The notes below the pieces were generated by a model. That model saw nothing but the letters and a program-made list of their open reading frames with translations, was not told the DNA's origin and searched no databases. DNA of 64,000 bases from Erwinia sp. JUb26. Its GTDB lineage: Bacteria > Pseudomonadota > Gammaproteobacteria > Enterobacterales > Enterobacteriaceae. The translations under genes and the position numbers were made by a program. Location: contig NZ_RJVB01000003.1 in assembly GCF_003751505.1 (NCBI RefSeq), forward strand, positions 432,712 through 496,711, written 5' to 3'. How positions within the stretch are numbered: position 1 is the stretch's first letter; the number at the start of each line of letters is the position of its first letter. Below, piece after piece: positions 1 through 9,472 of this stretch.

Positions 1-1662
1 CATCTCTTTCTGGCTGCGTACGCGCATGATCCACGGCATGCCCTTTTGATGGCTGGTCAGCGTCCAGGCAATGGTTTTAAGCTGCGGATGCCACGGCTGA
101 CCGGTATACACCAGCACGCCGCCTGGCGGGATGGCTAACGCCAGCCCGGCCAGCGAGGCTTTAATCAGCGCGTTATCGGGGAAGAGTTCATACAGCCCGG
201 AGACGATACCCAGCGTCGGGGCGGGATCGAGCGCGGCAAGGGAATCGGTGTCAAAGGCGTTGCCGAGGCGGAATTGGGCCAGGTGGCTCAGCCCGCGCGA
301 TGCAATCATGGCCTGGCCTTTCTCCACGTTGAGGTCGCTGTAATCCCGCAGCAGAATGCTCTCAATGCCGGGCTGGTTTTCAAGCGCATCCAGCACGTAG
401 CGCCCGTGCCCGGCAGCAATATCGACTACCCGCACCGGGAGATGGCTCTGCTGTAGCTGCGCAACCGCCCGACCAATCATCTGCTGGATGTTTTCTTTGC
501 GTACCCGAATACCGCGCCAGCCGATGCTGTTCAGATACTGCCTGTCGATAACCCGGCCCAGCATGCCGTTGCCTTCCGGCTGATTGCGGTAAACGTAATC
601 CAGCGTGCTGCCGGAGTCGAAGCCGGTTTCATAGCCCAGCCGCATACCCGCCGACTGTCGGCCAATCGTTTTCATCCCGTAGCGCATCGCAGCATAAAAC
701 ATCCCCTGCGGCGAGCGTGAATTCGGCGGTGCCTGCAGTACACGGAAGGCATCCGCGCTCGGGCTCCAGCGATCTTCCTCTCTGTAGTTAAAGACGTAAG
801 GCGCAGCGGCATACAGGCGGTCGATAAAGCTTTTCATCTTATCGAACGCCAACTGGCGATCTTTCTCGCCCAGCGTGTCGTGATAGAAGCCGGGCAGGAT
901 GTGCTGCTCTTTGATCGCGCTGCGCAGCCCTGCATAAAACTGCTGCTGCGGCTTCGCGTGTACCACGAAGTCATCACCGGAAATCAGCAGCTGGGTTGGC
1001 AGGGTGATGGCGGATGAATCGGAGACAATGCGTTCGGCGGTCTTATACAGATCCAGCAGGATATTCACGGCGATCTGACGGGTGATCAGCGGATCCTGCT
1101 CGAAGCTGGCGATGCGCTGCGGGTCGTGGCTGAGGAATTTCCCCTTCACGTAGGAATTGACGTAAAACAGGCCGCGCAGGCGCTGCATCAGTCCCAGCCC
1201 GGTGCGGGCAAAAGGCACGTACAGTTTGACCTTAAAGGCCGGAGACGCCAGCACCATGCCGCGAATTTTCGGCGCGTAGTCGTGTACCCATGTGGCGACC
1301 AGCACCGCGCCGACGCTCTGGGCAATCACCACGATATCCTCCAGACCGACCTTTGCTTCACGGGCAACGAAGCGTACGAATTCATCCACGTCCAGCACCG
1401 AGCGGGCCAGGCTCGGACTGTAGCCGCGATCGCCGGGCGTATGGCCGTGGCCGCGCGCGTCCCAGGCGTAAAAATGCGCGTCGGGCATCTGCAGTTCATC
1501 AACGACGTGCTGTAACCGCCCGGAGTGCTCGTGGCCGCGATGGAACAGCACGATAACTTTACGGCTGTTGCCGTGTTCTGCGGGCCAGTGACGGAAATAC
1601 AATTCCGCCCCGTCGCTGGTTGCAAAGGTGCCTTCCTGACATTCACGTGATAGTTGGCTCAT
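1..1662 (-). CDS. ynbC: YnbC-like bifunctional alpha/beta hydrolase and methyltransferase (3' end cut by the window)
   Basis: About 554 residues are visible and the C-terminus lies beyond the left edge. The N-terminal part is a serine hydrolase: an HRGHEHSGR oxyanion-type segment near residue 42, DARGHG at 68-73 and a nucleophile elbow AQSVGA with Ser116. Around residue 410 begins a class I SAM-dependent methyltransferase glycine motif (VVDIAAGHGR). This hydrolase-methyltransferase order is that of E. coli YnbC. The ATG at 1662 has an AAGGAAAG ribosome site. It lies 15 bp downstream of ynbA, so the two are probably cotranscribed and act in phospholipid or lysophospholipid metabolism; the substrate is unknown. 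Confidence 0.85.
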   Translation of the reverse strand, partial: MSQLSRECQEGTFATSDGAELYFRHWPAEHGNSRKVIVLFHRGHEHSGRLQHVVDELQMPDAHFYAWDARGHGHTPGDRGYSPSLARSVLDVDEFVRFVAREAKVGLEDIVVIAQSVGAVLVATWVHDYAPKIRGMVLASPAFKVKLYVPFARTGLGLMQRLRGLFYVNSYVKGKFLSHDPQRIASFEQDPLITRQIAVNILLDLYKTAERIVSDSSAITLPTQLLISGDDFVVHAKPQQQFYAGLRSAIKEQHILPGFYHDTLGEKDRQLAFDKMKSFIDRLYAAAPYVFNYREEDRWSPSADAFRVLQAPPNSRSPQGMFYAAMRYGMKTIGRQSAGMRLGYETGFDSGSTLDYVYRNQPEGNGMLGRVIDRQYLNSIGWRGIRVRKENIQQMIGRAVAQLQQSHLPVRVVDIAAGHGRYVLDALENQPGIESILLRDYSDLNVEKGQAMIASRGLSHLAQFRLGNAFDTDSLAALDPAPTLGIVSGLYELFPDNALIKASLAGLALAIPPGGVLVYTGQPWHPQLKTIAWTLTSHQKGMPWIMRVRSQKEM

Positions 1663-1677
1663 GACACTTTCCTTATC

Positions 1678-2280
1678 TCAAGAGGTTTTTGCCGCCGTTG
1701 CGCTGCGGCAGCGGTTAATACAGGTCCAGACCAGCAGCAGGGCACAGACGGCAAATACCCCATTAAACGCGCCGATAAACTGCGGCCAGAGGGCAATCAC
1801 CAGGCCTGAAGCACCGAAGACAAAGGCGCGATCGCTTTTCCCCAGCGGGCCGCGATAGTCGCGCACGCCGGTCAGCGTCTGGCAGATGATGCCACAGAAC
1901 TCCGTCAGCCAGGCCAGCAGCACCACCAGCACGACCAGCCACGGCGAGATGCCTACCACGAAGGCAAAAGCCAGGTAAAGTGCGGCGTCGGAGATGATGT
2001 CGCCCACCTCATTCAGCACGGCACCGAGCGTGGACTGCTGGTTAAATTCCCTCGCCAGCATTCCGTCGATGGCGTTCAGCGCCATGCGCAGGAACAGGAA
2101 AATCGGCAGGGAGATAAACAGCAGCGGGTGCGGGAAGGCGATCAGGATGCCGCCCAGCAGGACCGAGGCCAGCATCGCCAGCAGGGTCACCTGATTTGCC
2201 GTTACGCCGCGCGCATGCAGCCACGCAACCAGCGGTCTTAACAGGTTCTGAAATTTGGGTTTGATGTCGTACAGCGTCAC
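1678..2280 (-). CDS. ynbA: CDP-alcohol phosphatidyltransferase family membrane protein
   Basis: A 200-residue integral membrane protein with several hydrophobic helices. The CDP-alcohol phosphotransferase signature is at residues 69-98 (D72-G73, A76-R77, G86, D94), with Asn in place of the usual first and third Asp (N69, N90). The same Asn substitutions occur in E. coli YnbA as I recall it, so this is a family trait. The start is GTG at 2280, preceded by GCAGGAG at good spacing. It would transfer an alcohol to a CDP-activated lipid at the inner membrane. In E. coli ynbB separates ynbA from ynbC; here ynbC follows directly. Confidence 0.85.
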   Translation of the reverse strand: MTLYDIKPKFQNLLRPLVAWLHARGVTANQVTLLAMLASVLLGGILIAFPHPLLFISLPIFLFLRMALNAIDGMLAREFNQQSTLGAVLNEVGDIISDAALYLAFAFVVGISPWLVVLVVLLAWLTEFCGIICQTLTGVRDYRGPLGKSDRAFVFGASGLVIALWPQFIGAFNGVFAVCALLLVWTCINRCRSATAAKTS

Positions 2281-2384
2281 GTTATGGCTCCTGCCTTGCG
2301 TCGCGACGGGCGCGTTGCCCGCTCGGGTATGATGCGGATAAATATAACTCAGATGGGGACTTTTGCCGCCGCAGCGGGCGGAAA

Positions 2385-2408
2385 GCCGGGAACGTTGCGA
2401 TTCCCGGC
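2385..2408 (-). terminator. Hairpin downstream of argC
   Basis: Eight-base perfect stem GCCGGGAA/TTCCCGGC around an 8-base loop, 11 bp past the argC stop. The T-tract is poor, so termination is plausible but not strong. Confidence 0.4.
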
Positions 2409-2418
2409 GTCACAGCGA

Positions 2419-3348
2419 TTACAGATTAACGCAGGTTTCTTCCGCCAGGCCCAGCATAATATTCAGATTCTGTACGGCGGCACCGGAGGCCCCTTTACCC
2501 AGGTTGTCCAGGCGCGCAACCAGCATCGTCTGGCGCTGCTGCGGATGCGTAAAGACAAACAGCTCCATATTGTTGCTGTTGTTTAACGCTTCCGGCAGCA
2601 GGTAAGGCGCGGTGTCGTCATCCAGATTATTCAGTTCGCGAACCTGGATAAACTGCTGACCGGCATAGAATGCCGCCAGCGCGCGCTGCAGCGGTTCGCC
2701 GTCGGTATCGTTCAGCGGGATAAACACCAGCATACCCTGAGCATAGTCGCCCACGCCCGGCTGGAAGATCGGTCGGGTGCTCAGTCCGCCCCAGGCCTGC
2801 ATCTCTTTCAGGTGTTTATGATCGAAGCTCAGGCCGTAGGCGGCAAAGCCGGTGCCCTGCTGCTGGTACTTTTCAATCATCGCCTTACCGCCGCCGCTGT
2901 AGCCGGATACGGCATTGATCGCCAGCGGGCGATCGGCAGCCAGCAGTCCGGCGCGGGTCAGCGGGGCCAGCAGGGCGATAGCGCCGGTGGCGTAGCAGCC
3001 CGGGTTTGAGACATGGCTGGCCTGGCGGATTTTCTCGCGCTGACCGGCATCCAGTTCCGGCAGGCCGTAAACCCAGCCGTCCTGCACGCGGTGCGCGGAG
3101 CTGGCATCCAGCACGCGGGCACCGACTTCATCAGCCAGCGCAACGGCTTCACGCGCGGCGGCATCCGGCAGGCAAAGGATGGTGACGTCAGCCTGTTTCA
3201 TCAGGGCCTGACGGGCAGACGCTTCTTTACGCTGCGCGTCGTCAATGCTGAGCAATTCGATCTGGGGATGGCTGGCCAGCCGCTGCTGGATTTGCAAACC
3301 GGTCGTACCCGCCTGACCGTCGATGAACACACGATATTTCTGACTCAT
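2419..3348 (-). CDS. argC: N-acetyl-gamma-glutamyl-phosphate reductase, short (type 2) form
   Basis: A 309-residue NADP-dependent reductase for the third step of arginine synthesis, reducing N-acetylglutamyl phosphate to the semialdehyde. The N-terminus has the GQAGTTG nucleotide-binding loop (11-17), and the catalytic cysteine is Cys118 in SNPGCYATG. Length and N-terminal motif fit the short AGPR type rather than the roughly 334-residue enzyme usual in enterobacterial argCBH operons. It stands alone, without argB, argH or argE beside it, so it may be an additional copy. A possible ARG box lies about 80 bp upstream. The cytosolic role is secure at family level. Confidence 0.88.
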   Translation of the reverse strand: MSQKYRVFIDGQAGTTGLQIQQRLASHPQIELLSIDDAQRKEASARQALMKQADVTILCLPDAAAREAVALADEVGARVLDASSAHRVQDGWVYGLPELDAGQREKIRQASHVSNPGCYATGAIALLAPLTRAGLLAADRPLAINAVSGYSGGGKAMIEKYQQQGTGFAAYGLSFDHKHLKEMQAWGGLSTRPIFQPGVGDYAQGMLVFIPLNDTDGEPLQRALAAFYAGQQFIQVRELNNLDDDTAPYLLPEALNNSNNMELFVFTHPQQRQTMLVARLDNLGKGASGAAVQNLNIMLGLAEETCVNL

Positions 3349-3428
3349 TACAGCCTTTGCCTTAAGAAAAATGAGAAAAAACCAGTGTAGTCAGATTGCA
3401 GCAGATTAAAAGCGCTTTATGAAAAATT

Positions 3429-3446
3429 TATGCATGAATATTCACA
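3429..3446 (-). promoter_or_regulatory. Possible ArgR (ARG) box upstream of argC
   Basis: The 18-mer TATGCATGAATATTCACA fits the ARG-box pattern TGAAT-W4-ATTCA with a perfect right half and one mismatch in the left. It lies 81-98 bp upstream of the argC ATG. A second tandem box, usual for strong ArgR control, is not convincing. Confidence 0.4.
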
Positions 3447-3530
3447 TCAGGGAGTTTTTTATGCGGATTGAAGTGAGCGACGTCTGACGTTCCCACCGGT
3501 GGCGTATCCCGCTGGTGGGAAGGGCTGTGC

Positions 3531-4046
3531 TTATTTTTCGCTGGCCTGACTGACCGTCTCAGAGGCCTGCCAGATACGATATTTAACCTCTACGCCTTTC
3601 GGCACGTAGACCACAATCGGCAGGCGGCTGTTATAGCGCTGGAGCGCATCCTGGCCCAGATTGGCGGCGATAAATTTTTGCTCACGGGCGCGGGTCGGGC
3701 AGGCCATCATGGTGGATGCCGGTTCGGAAAGCTTGTCAACGACCAGGTAGTCATAGCCCCAGCCGGAAAGCGTTTCGCGCTTTAGCGTGCCGCCAATCAT
3801 ATGCCGGTTACAGTCCACTTCCAGCGTTTTACCGATAAGCAGTTCCACTTTCAGATCCTGTTCATTCTCCGTTGGCGGCAGCGTAATCACCTGACGGGTC
3901 ATTCCCACCTGCGCCTGCGGATAAGGGGCAATTTTTTCCAGCGGCTGCGGGTCAGAAGCGGCCTCCTGTGACGTGCCGGAAGCCGCCATTGCCGGGACTG
4001 AGCCGGCCAGCAGCAGAACAGAGAGAGTTGCAAATAGCTTATTCAT
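3531..4046 (-). CDS. eco: Ecotin, periplasmic serine protease inhibitor
   Basis: A 171-residue precursor with a signal peptide ending around MAASG. The mature part follows ecotin closely: [31 protein letters not shown], and the reactive loop STMMACP, where the first Met is the P1 residue used against trypsin-like proteases. Two cysteines are placed for the ecotin disulfide. The start at 4046 is chosen because AAAGGACGAAACG precedes it; an upstream in-frame start would put a polar stretch before the signal peptide. The dimeric protein protects the periplasm from host proteases. The spacer after the signal peptide is slightly longer than in E. coli. Confidence 0.95.
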   Translation of the reverse strand: MNKLFATLSVLLLAGSVPAMAASGTSQEAASDPQPLEKIAPYPQAQVGMTRQVITLPPTENEQDLKVELLIGKTLEVDCNRHMIGGTLKRETLSGWGYDYLVVDKLSEPASTMMACPTRAREQKFIAANLGQDALQRYNSRLPIVVYVPKGVEVKYRIWQASETVSQASEK

Positions 4047-4146
4047 CGTTTCGTCCTTTAAATGATCGGTGAAATCGCTAAAATTATACACCAGGCAACA
4101 GGAATAAACAGGTCATAAATATTGCTGTTGTGCCAGTTATGCAGAG

Positions 4147-5352
4147 TTATTCGCTGTCGCTGTTCTCTTCCAGATAGTCCAGGTGCTGATTGAGCCACTG
4201 CCGGACGATATTCTGCGCGGCGACAGGTGCATCCGTAGCGGAAAAACCGCGCTCAAGCTGCAGCCACTGGCTGGTGGCCTGCTGGGCGGGTTCGATCGCC
4301 GCCAGGGTCAGCTGCCGCTGGGTGGCTGGCCAGTTCTTTTCATCAGTCCAGTCGCCTATACGCTGCGCCGGATCCTCGTTCTGCTCTGCGTTCTGCTCAG
4401 GCTTGAGGAAACTTTGCGGCGACAGCGTGGCCCGCAGTGCCAGAATGCGCCAGGCGGCGAAGCTGGCAAAGCGGATGGTGCCCGCGCTGGCGCTGACCGC
4501 GCTTTCCGGTGCGGTCAGCTGGTTGCGCAACTGCCGCCAGGCTTCCTGCTTGAACAGTCCGCCCTGCGGAGGGCAGATAGGTGCAGAGGCGTCGCGGCTG
4601 GAGCCGTACAGCGGGCCAAACGCCTGATAGGCCGCATCCCCCTGGCGGGCGAAAACGAAGCAGTGAACGTACGGTCTGTCGTCTGCGTCATAGTCGTTCA
4701 TTTCAATAGTCATCCGCAGCAGCAGCAGAACGGCCTCACCGCGAGATGTTTGTGCCTCTTTGCGCGCGTCCTGCAGAATTGAGGCGGCGAAACTGTCCTG
4801 CGCGGCAATGGCGGCGGTCGCGATATTTTCTGCGCGCTGTGCCTCCTGCGAGCTGACGCCGCTGGTCGGAATAAACTGATGTAAATACACCAGCCAGGCT
4901 GCGGCCAGCGGGTTGCTGGCATAGCGGCGCAGCTGTATTGCCGACTGAGCAGGGGTTGTCGGGATGGTGGCAATCACCGCATCCAAAGCGGTCTGCGCCT
5001 GATGCAGGCGGGCGTTGAGCTCATCATCTCGCTGGGTTAGCCGCTGGGTCAGGCAGGCGTTAAGCGAGGCGCCGTCGCGGGTGCAGGTATTACGCTGCTT
5101 CAGCCAGGCGCGCTGCTCCGCGCGCAGCGCATTTTTTTCCGCCTCCGGCAGCAGGTAAGCCAGCTGCTGGTAACTCTCTGCAATCGTCCGATCCTGATTA
5201 CTCAGTGCCGTATCGGCACAAATTGCCCGCTCGGTTGGCGTCGCGGCTTTCTGGCAGTCGAAAGAGGCCGCCTGCGCTGAAAAACCGGTGGAAACCAGCA
5301 TCATCAGCATGAAAAGACGGGATTTTTCGAACAGAACAGCGCGTGTCGCCAT
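4147..5352 (-). CDS. Exported DUF1311 (LprI-type) domain protein
   Basis: About 401 residues. A signal peptide (ending near FSAQAA) is followed by a lysozyme-inhibitor LprI/DUF1311 module with paired cysteines (SFDCQKA, ERAICAD, CTRDGASLNACL) over roughly residues 30-110. The remaining 290 residues are Gln/Ala-rich and match nothing I know. The second of two close ATGs (5352) is preferred because AAAAGG sits 7 bp before it. The long C-terminus is unusual for a DUF1311 protein. A periplasmic location is likely; lysozyme inhibition is only an inference from the N-terminal domain. Confidence 0.7.
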   Translation of the reverse strand: MATRAVLFEKSRLFMLMMLVSTGFSAQAASFDCQKAATPTERAICADTALSNQDRTIAESYQQLAYLLPEAEKNALRAEQRAWLKQRNTCTRDGASLNACLTQRLTQRDDELNARLHQAQTALDAVIATIPTTPAQSAIQLRRYASNPLAAAWLVYLHQFIPTSGVSSQEAQRAENIATAAIAAQDSFAASILQDARKEAQTSRGEAVLLLLRMTIEMNDYDADDRPYVHCFVFARQGDAAYQAFGPLYGSSRDASAPICPPQGGLFKQEAWRQLRNQLTAPESAVSASAGTIRFASFAAWRILALRATLSPQSFLKPEQNAEQNEDPAQRIGDWTDEKNWPATQRQLTLAAIEPAQQATSQWLQLERGFSATDAPVAAQNIVRQWLNQHLDYLEENSDSE

Positions 5353-5440
5353 GGGCATTCCTTTTGAGAAAGAGGGGGAGTATTTGCCCGTTATCCTAAA
5401 GGGAGCCAGCGGGCAGCGGCAAGCAAAAGACGCAGTTCCT

Positions 5441-6331
5441 TCAGCCAGGGCCATCGCTGGCGGCGGCCAGCAGCGGCACGATCAGGTCGCTGATCGGCGT
5501 GGCGATACCGTGCGCCTGGCCACGGCGCTGGATCACTCCGTTGCGGCAGTCCCATTCCAGCGGGCGGCCCGCCTGGCGATCGGTGAGGATCGAGGTACTG
5601 AGATCGGTGGGCGCGCGGTGGAACCAGGCGAGGATCTCCTGCGGGACCTCATCGCCCAGCGCGGCGCCTTCGGCACGCGCTACCGCCAGACACTCCTGCA
5701 GCAGGGCGAGCGACAGGCCGGTAATATCAATGCGGGAAAACATCCCGGCGCGGCGGCCGGTCAGCACCATAAGCCCGGCCAGCGCGTTCTGCATCAGTTT
5801 ACGCCAGGACACCTGGGTGAAATCGGCGGTGACGTCAACCTCACAGCGCGTTCCGCGCAGGGCATCAAGCACGAGTGCGCTTTCGGCCACATCGGGCAGC
5901 GTCAGGCGCGGGCTGCCGCGCAGCCAGACGGCGTTTCCCGCTTCGCGCTGCGCGGGAAACCACACCACCGAGGGCAGGATCTGCCGGGCGGCAAGATAAG
6001 GCGCGAAGAGCGCGCGCTGCTCAACGCCGTTTTGCAGCACGCAGACCACGGTGTCAGGCCCGCACAGCGAGGCCAGCCACGGGGCGGCATCGGACACCTG
6101 AGTCGATTTCACCGCCACGAACACCAGATCGTGAGGCTGCCTGACGGCGGCAGGATCGGTCAGCACCGGGCCGGGGATGTCAATGTGGGCGTCATCGACG
6201 CGCAGCAGCAGGGCGTCGTGCGCGGTGCGGCCACAGAGCGTGGGCGTGCGGCCGGCTTCATGCAGCGCCGCCGCGACGGTGGTGCCAATCGCGCCGGGAC
6301 CGATCAGAGCAATACTACGGTGTTCAGACAT
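5441..6331 (-). CDS. Ketopantoate reductase family oxidoreductase (PanE-like)
   Basis: A 296-residue NAD(P)-dependent dehydrogenase. The N-terminal GPGAIG dinucleotide loop (10-17 region) is followed by FVAVKSTQ and LQNGVEQ. The C-terminal helical domain has KLMQNALAGL and LEWDCRNGV, matching the KPR C-terminal domain. The ATG at 6331 is preceded by CAGGAAACC. It may reduce 2-dehydropantoate, but stand-alone paralogues of this fold often act on other 2-oxo acids. It does not sit with pantothenate genes, so I give no symbol. Confidence 0.8.
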   Translation of the reverse strand: MSEHRSIALIGPGAIGTTVAAALHEAGRTPTLCGRTAHDALLLRVDDAHIDIPGPVLTDPAAVRQPHDLVFVAVKSTQVSDAAPWLASLCGPDTVVCVLQNGVEQRALFAPYLAARQILPSVVWFPAQREAGNAVWLRGSPRLTLPDVAESALVLDALRGTRCEVDVTADFTQVSWRKLMQNALAGLMVLTGRRAGMFSRIDITGLSLALLQECLAVARAEGAALGDEVPQEILAWFHRAPTDLSTSILTDRQAGRPLEWDCRNGVIQRRGQAHGIATPISDLIVPLLAAASDGPG

Positions 6332-6512
6332 GGTGCAGGTTTCCTGTTGATCTGAGAGTCGGACGGCGGCGACAGAGGGCACGCCTGTGGCGAAGGAGTG
6401 CCCGTCTGCGGCGCGGGAGCCGTTATGCGTATTATCTTCCCCGCTTAATATGAACAAACCAGGGCAGCGTCGTCGAAAAAAACATCATAACGGACAGATC
6501 GCGCGCCGTCTG

Positions 6513-7712
6513 TCAGCGATTTCCGGCGGGAGGGGATGTCTGCCAGCCGGAGGGGAACCGCGACGGGGCAAAACGCAGCGTCAGCAGCATCAGCCCGACC
6601 ACACAGGCCGCGTGGAACATCCAGTCTGCACGGTAGTCGCCGGTCAGGCTGCGCAGGAATCCGGACAGATACGGCGAGGCGCCCGCGATGATAAAACCGA
6701 TGCCCTGCATAAACGCCACCAGCCGTGCGGCCAGAGGCGCATGGGGAGTATGATCCAGCGCCAGCACCAGGCTCAGCGGGAAGGTGCCGCCCAGGCCCAC
6801 GCCACCGATTAGTGCCCAGCCAACAGGCAGCTGCTGCGGCAGCCAGATAAAGCCGCAGAATCCCACCAGCTGCATCGCCAGCGACACCAGCAGCAATGTG
6901 CGCCGGTCCCGGTGGCGCGCCAGCATCGGCATCAGCAGCGCGCCCGCCGTTTGCCCCAGCGTGAGCAGTGCCAGCAGGCTACCGCTGGACTGCGGCGAGG
7001 AGCCCAGCTGCATGTAGTAGGGCGGCAGCCAGGCGATCAGGCTGGTGTAGCCGCCGTTAATCAACCCGAAGTACAGCCCCAGCATCCACGCGCGCGGGCT
7101 GATATGCAGCCTTACTGCGGGGCCGGGTAGCGCGTTATCCGGAGACTGCACGGCGGAACGACCGATGACCATCCAGCCGATCAGCGCCAGTATGGCCGGC
7201 AGCGCCCACCAGGCCAGTGCGTGATACCAGACCTTGCTGCGCTGCGCCAGCCACGGCGTCAGTGCCGCGCCCAACCCACCGCCGCCCATCAGCGCCGCCG
7301 ACCAAAGCCCCATTACCGCGGGTGTGCTGCGGCTGAACAGCCGTTTAATCACCCCGGGCAGGGTGGCTTGAATAAGACCAATGCCGATGCCGCCGATTAA
7401 GGCGCTGCTTAACAGGATCGCGCTGTGGGGAGCCCGTTCACGCAGCAGCGCACCGGCGGCGATGGTCACCAGGCTCAGCGCGACGAGGTGATGCGCGTTC
7501 AGACGGCGGCTCAGCCATCCACCGGCCAGCGCCATCACGCCCATCGCCGCTACCGGCAGGGCGGTCAGCAGGGAAGCCAGCGCAAAGTTCATGCCGCTGG
7601 CATCCCGCAGCAGCGGGAGCAGCGGACCCACCGAGGTCAGCAGCGGGCGCATATTCACGCCGACCAGCACCAGGACCAGCAGCATCAGGATATTTTTTGT
7701 TGTTGGACGCAT
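6513..7712 (-). CDS. CynX/NimT-type MFS transporter
   Basis: A 399-residue major facilitator with about 12 hydrophobic segments. The NMRPLLTSVGPLLP segment in helix 1 is typical of the CynX (cyanate transport) family. Start ATG at 7712 with a weak GAGA site; the alternative is a TTG ten codons upstream. It is transcribed divergently from a CynR-like regulator, which supports the assignment. No cyanase (cynS) or carbonic anhydrase (cynT) is adjacent, so the substrate may not be cyanate. Confidence 0.75.
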   Translation of the reverse strand: MRPTTKNILMLLVLVLVGVNMRPLLTSVGPLLPLLRDASGMNFALASLLTALPVAAMGVMALAGGWLSRRLNAHHLVALSLVTIAAGALLRERAPHSAILLSSALIGGIGIGLIQATLPGVIKRLFSRSTPAVMGLWSAALMGGGGLGAALTPWLAQRSKVWYHALAWWALPAILALIGWMVIGRSAVQSPDNALPGPAVRLHISPRAWMLGLYFGLINGGYTSLIAWLPPYYMQLGSSPQSSGSLLALLTLGQTAGALLMPMLARHRDRRTLLLVSLAMQLVGFCGFIWLPQQLPVGWALIGGVGLGGTFPLSLVLALDHTPHAPLAARLVAFMQGIGFIIAGASPYLSGFLRSLTGDYRADWMFHAACVVGLMLLTLRFAPSRFPSGWQTSPPAGNR

Positions 7713-7767
7713 TACATCATTCTCATCATTTGCCGTGCGCAAAAGGGTAAGGATGCGGACCCATAAG

Positions 7768-7790
7768 ATGAAATATTCATTTATGATGAA
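7768..7790. promoter_or_regulatory. LysR-type operator between cynX-like and cynR-like genes
   Basis: The divergent intergenic region holds interlocked dyads: ATGAA-ATA-TTCAT (7768-7780) and TTCAT-TTATG-ATGAA (7776-7790), the second fitting the T-N11-A LysR box. The position between divergent start codons is classic for LysR autoregulation with target activation. Confidence 0.55.
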
Positions 7791-7820
7791 GTCTATTGGT
7801 TCTGCTTATGGGATGACGTC

Positions 7821-8717
7821 ATGCTGCTTCGACATATCAACTATTTTCTCGCCGTGGCCGAACACCTCAGCTTCACCCGCGCCGCGCTGGCCCTGCATGT
7901 CTCGCAGCCCGCGCTATCTCAGCAGATCAGGCAGCTGGAGGACCATCTGGGCGCGCCGCTTTTCGACCGCAGCGGGCGGACCGTACGCCTGACCGACGCG
8001 GGAGAAGTGTATCTGGACTATGCCCGCCGCACTCTGCTGGGGCTGGAAGAGGGAAAAAGGGCGATCCATGATGTCGCCGATCTGCGTCGCGGCCTGCTGC
8101 GAATTGCCGTCACGCCAACCTTTACTTCGTGGCTGATCGGGCCGCTGCTGGCGGCATTCCATCAGCACTACCCGGATATCACCGTCAGCGTTCGCGAAAT
8201 GCCGCAGGAGCGTATAGAAGAAGGACTGAACGCGGGCGAACTGGATGCGGGGATAGGCTTTGAGGGCGTCTACGCGCAGGAAATCGAGGCGCAAACGCTG
8301 CTGACGGAAAAGCTGGTGCTGGTGGTCGGAGCCGGACATTCGCTGGCGGGGCATACCCGTCTGCCCGTATCGACACTGAACGCGCTGCCGCTGGTGCTGC
8401 TGAGCACCGAGTTTGCAACGCGTGGCCAGATTGACCGCTGCTGCTGGCGGCACGGCGTGAATCCACGTGTGGTAATGGAGGCGAACTCCGTCAGTGCGGT
8501 GCTGGAAATCATCCGGCACGCGCCGCTGGCCACGCTGCTGCCTGCGGCCATCGCCAGGCAAAACGAGTCGCTGACGGGCATTGCGTTTGCGCCAACGCTG
8601 CTGGAGAGAACGGCGGTGATCCTGCAGCACCGGGGCCGCTATCAGAGTGCGGCGGCGCGGGCCTTTATTCAGCTGGCTCTACAGGTTCAGCAGCAGTCGG
8701 ATCCGTCGCCTTTTTGA
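7821..8717 (+). CDS. LysR-family regulator, CynR-like
   Basis: A 298-residue regulator. Residues 1-60 form the winged helix-turn-helix ([33 protein letters not shown]), followed by a linker and a periplasmic-binding-protein-like effector domain from about residue 90. The overall sequence resembles CynR. It probably controls the divergent MFS gene through the dyads between them. Its last 53 bases overlap the 3' end of the convergent regulator gene. Confidence 0.82.
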   Translation: MLLRHINYFLAVAEHLSFTRAALALHVSQPALSQQIRQLEDHLGAPLFDRSGRTVRLTDAGEVYLDYARRTLLGLEEGKRAIHDVADLRRGLLRIAVTPTFTSWLIGPLLAAFHQHYPDITVSVREMPQERIEEGLNAGELDAGIGFEGVYAQEIEAQTLLTEKLVLVVGAGHSLAGHTRLPVSTLNALPLVLLSTEFATRGQIDRCCWRHGVNPRVVMEANSVSAVLEIIRHAPLATLLPAAIARQNESLTGIAFAPTLLERTAVILQHRGRYQSAAARAFIQLALQVQQQSDPSPF

Positions 8718-9375
8718 TCTGCTCAAGGTAGTTGTAAACGGTGTAGCGCGTCACGCCCAGCACCTTTGCCGCTTTCTCCACGCCGCCGCGCACCATAAAC
8801 ATGCCACGATGCTGCATCTGGCGCACGATCTCGACTTTTTCCTGCTTGCTGGCCCCGGTTCTGAGCCGCCCCGTGGGAGGAATGCAGGCGCGAATAATCT
8901 CATCCATCTTCTCTTCCAGGCCGGCCTGCTGCTCCTGTTTCTCCTCGGGTTCCTGAGGCAGCAAAATGGCCAGGGCCTCACGCGCGGCATTTATCGCGCC
9001 GTTGTCGGCGTTAAAACAGAGTGAAAGATGGGGCCTGCCGCTGTCATCGTGGAATAACACCGTTGAGCTTTGCAGCGGCCTGCCCTGCAGGCTGGTCGTT
9101 GGGTAGCGGGTAAAAACCGCTGGTTCGGTGCCCTGCGGGGTGGACGGCGGATTGAGCAGGCCGAGAAACCCCCGGTCATTATCCGGTGCATCCAGCAGCG
9201 GGCTGCCCGGCTGTCTGCCGGAAACGTGGCCGTTGAAGATCTTGATGACCGATGAATCCGGCTGGGTCAGGTCGTGCAATACCACCTCGATATGGCGACC
9301 CGCAACGGACGCGAAAGCGTCCATTACTGCGCTGAGCTGATCGATCAGAAGTGATTTTTCGTGGCTGGCTGTCAT
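8665..9375 (-). CDS. YheO/DauR-like PAS-HTH transcriptional regulator
   Basis: A 236-residue protein with an N-terminal YheO-type PAS domain ([20 protein letters not shown] onward, to about residue 120) and a C-terminal DauR-type helix-turn-helix ([24 protein letters not shown]). A Glu/Gln-rich linker lies between them. The start at 9375 is chosen because further upstream starts lack a ribosome site, although the site here is also weak. It is divergent from the AlaX/serine dehydratase pair and is their likely regulator. DauR, the characterised family member, controls D-amino-acid catabolism. Confidence 0.75.
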   Translation of the reverse strand: MTASHEKSLLIDQLSAVMDAFASVAGRHIEVVLHDLTQPDSSVIKIFNGHVSGRQPGSPLLDAPDNDRGFLGLLNPPSTPQGTEPAVFTRYPTTSLQGRPLQSSTVLFHDDSGRPHLSLCFNADNGAINAAREALAILLPQEPEEKQEQQAGLEEKMDEIIRACIPPTGRLRTGASKQEKVEIVRQMQHRGMFMVRGGVEKAAKVLGVTRYTVYNYLEQIKKATDPTAAEPVEPAE

Positions 9376-9472
9376 CAGTAAAAACTCGTTGTATCCCGTA
9401 TCATTCTGGATAAGAATATAAACAAAATGTTGAAACATCAACACGGATTTAAATTCACGCCGGTGAGGGCCG

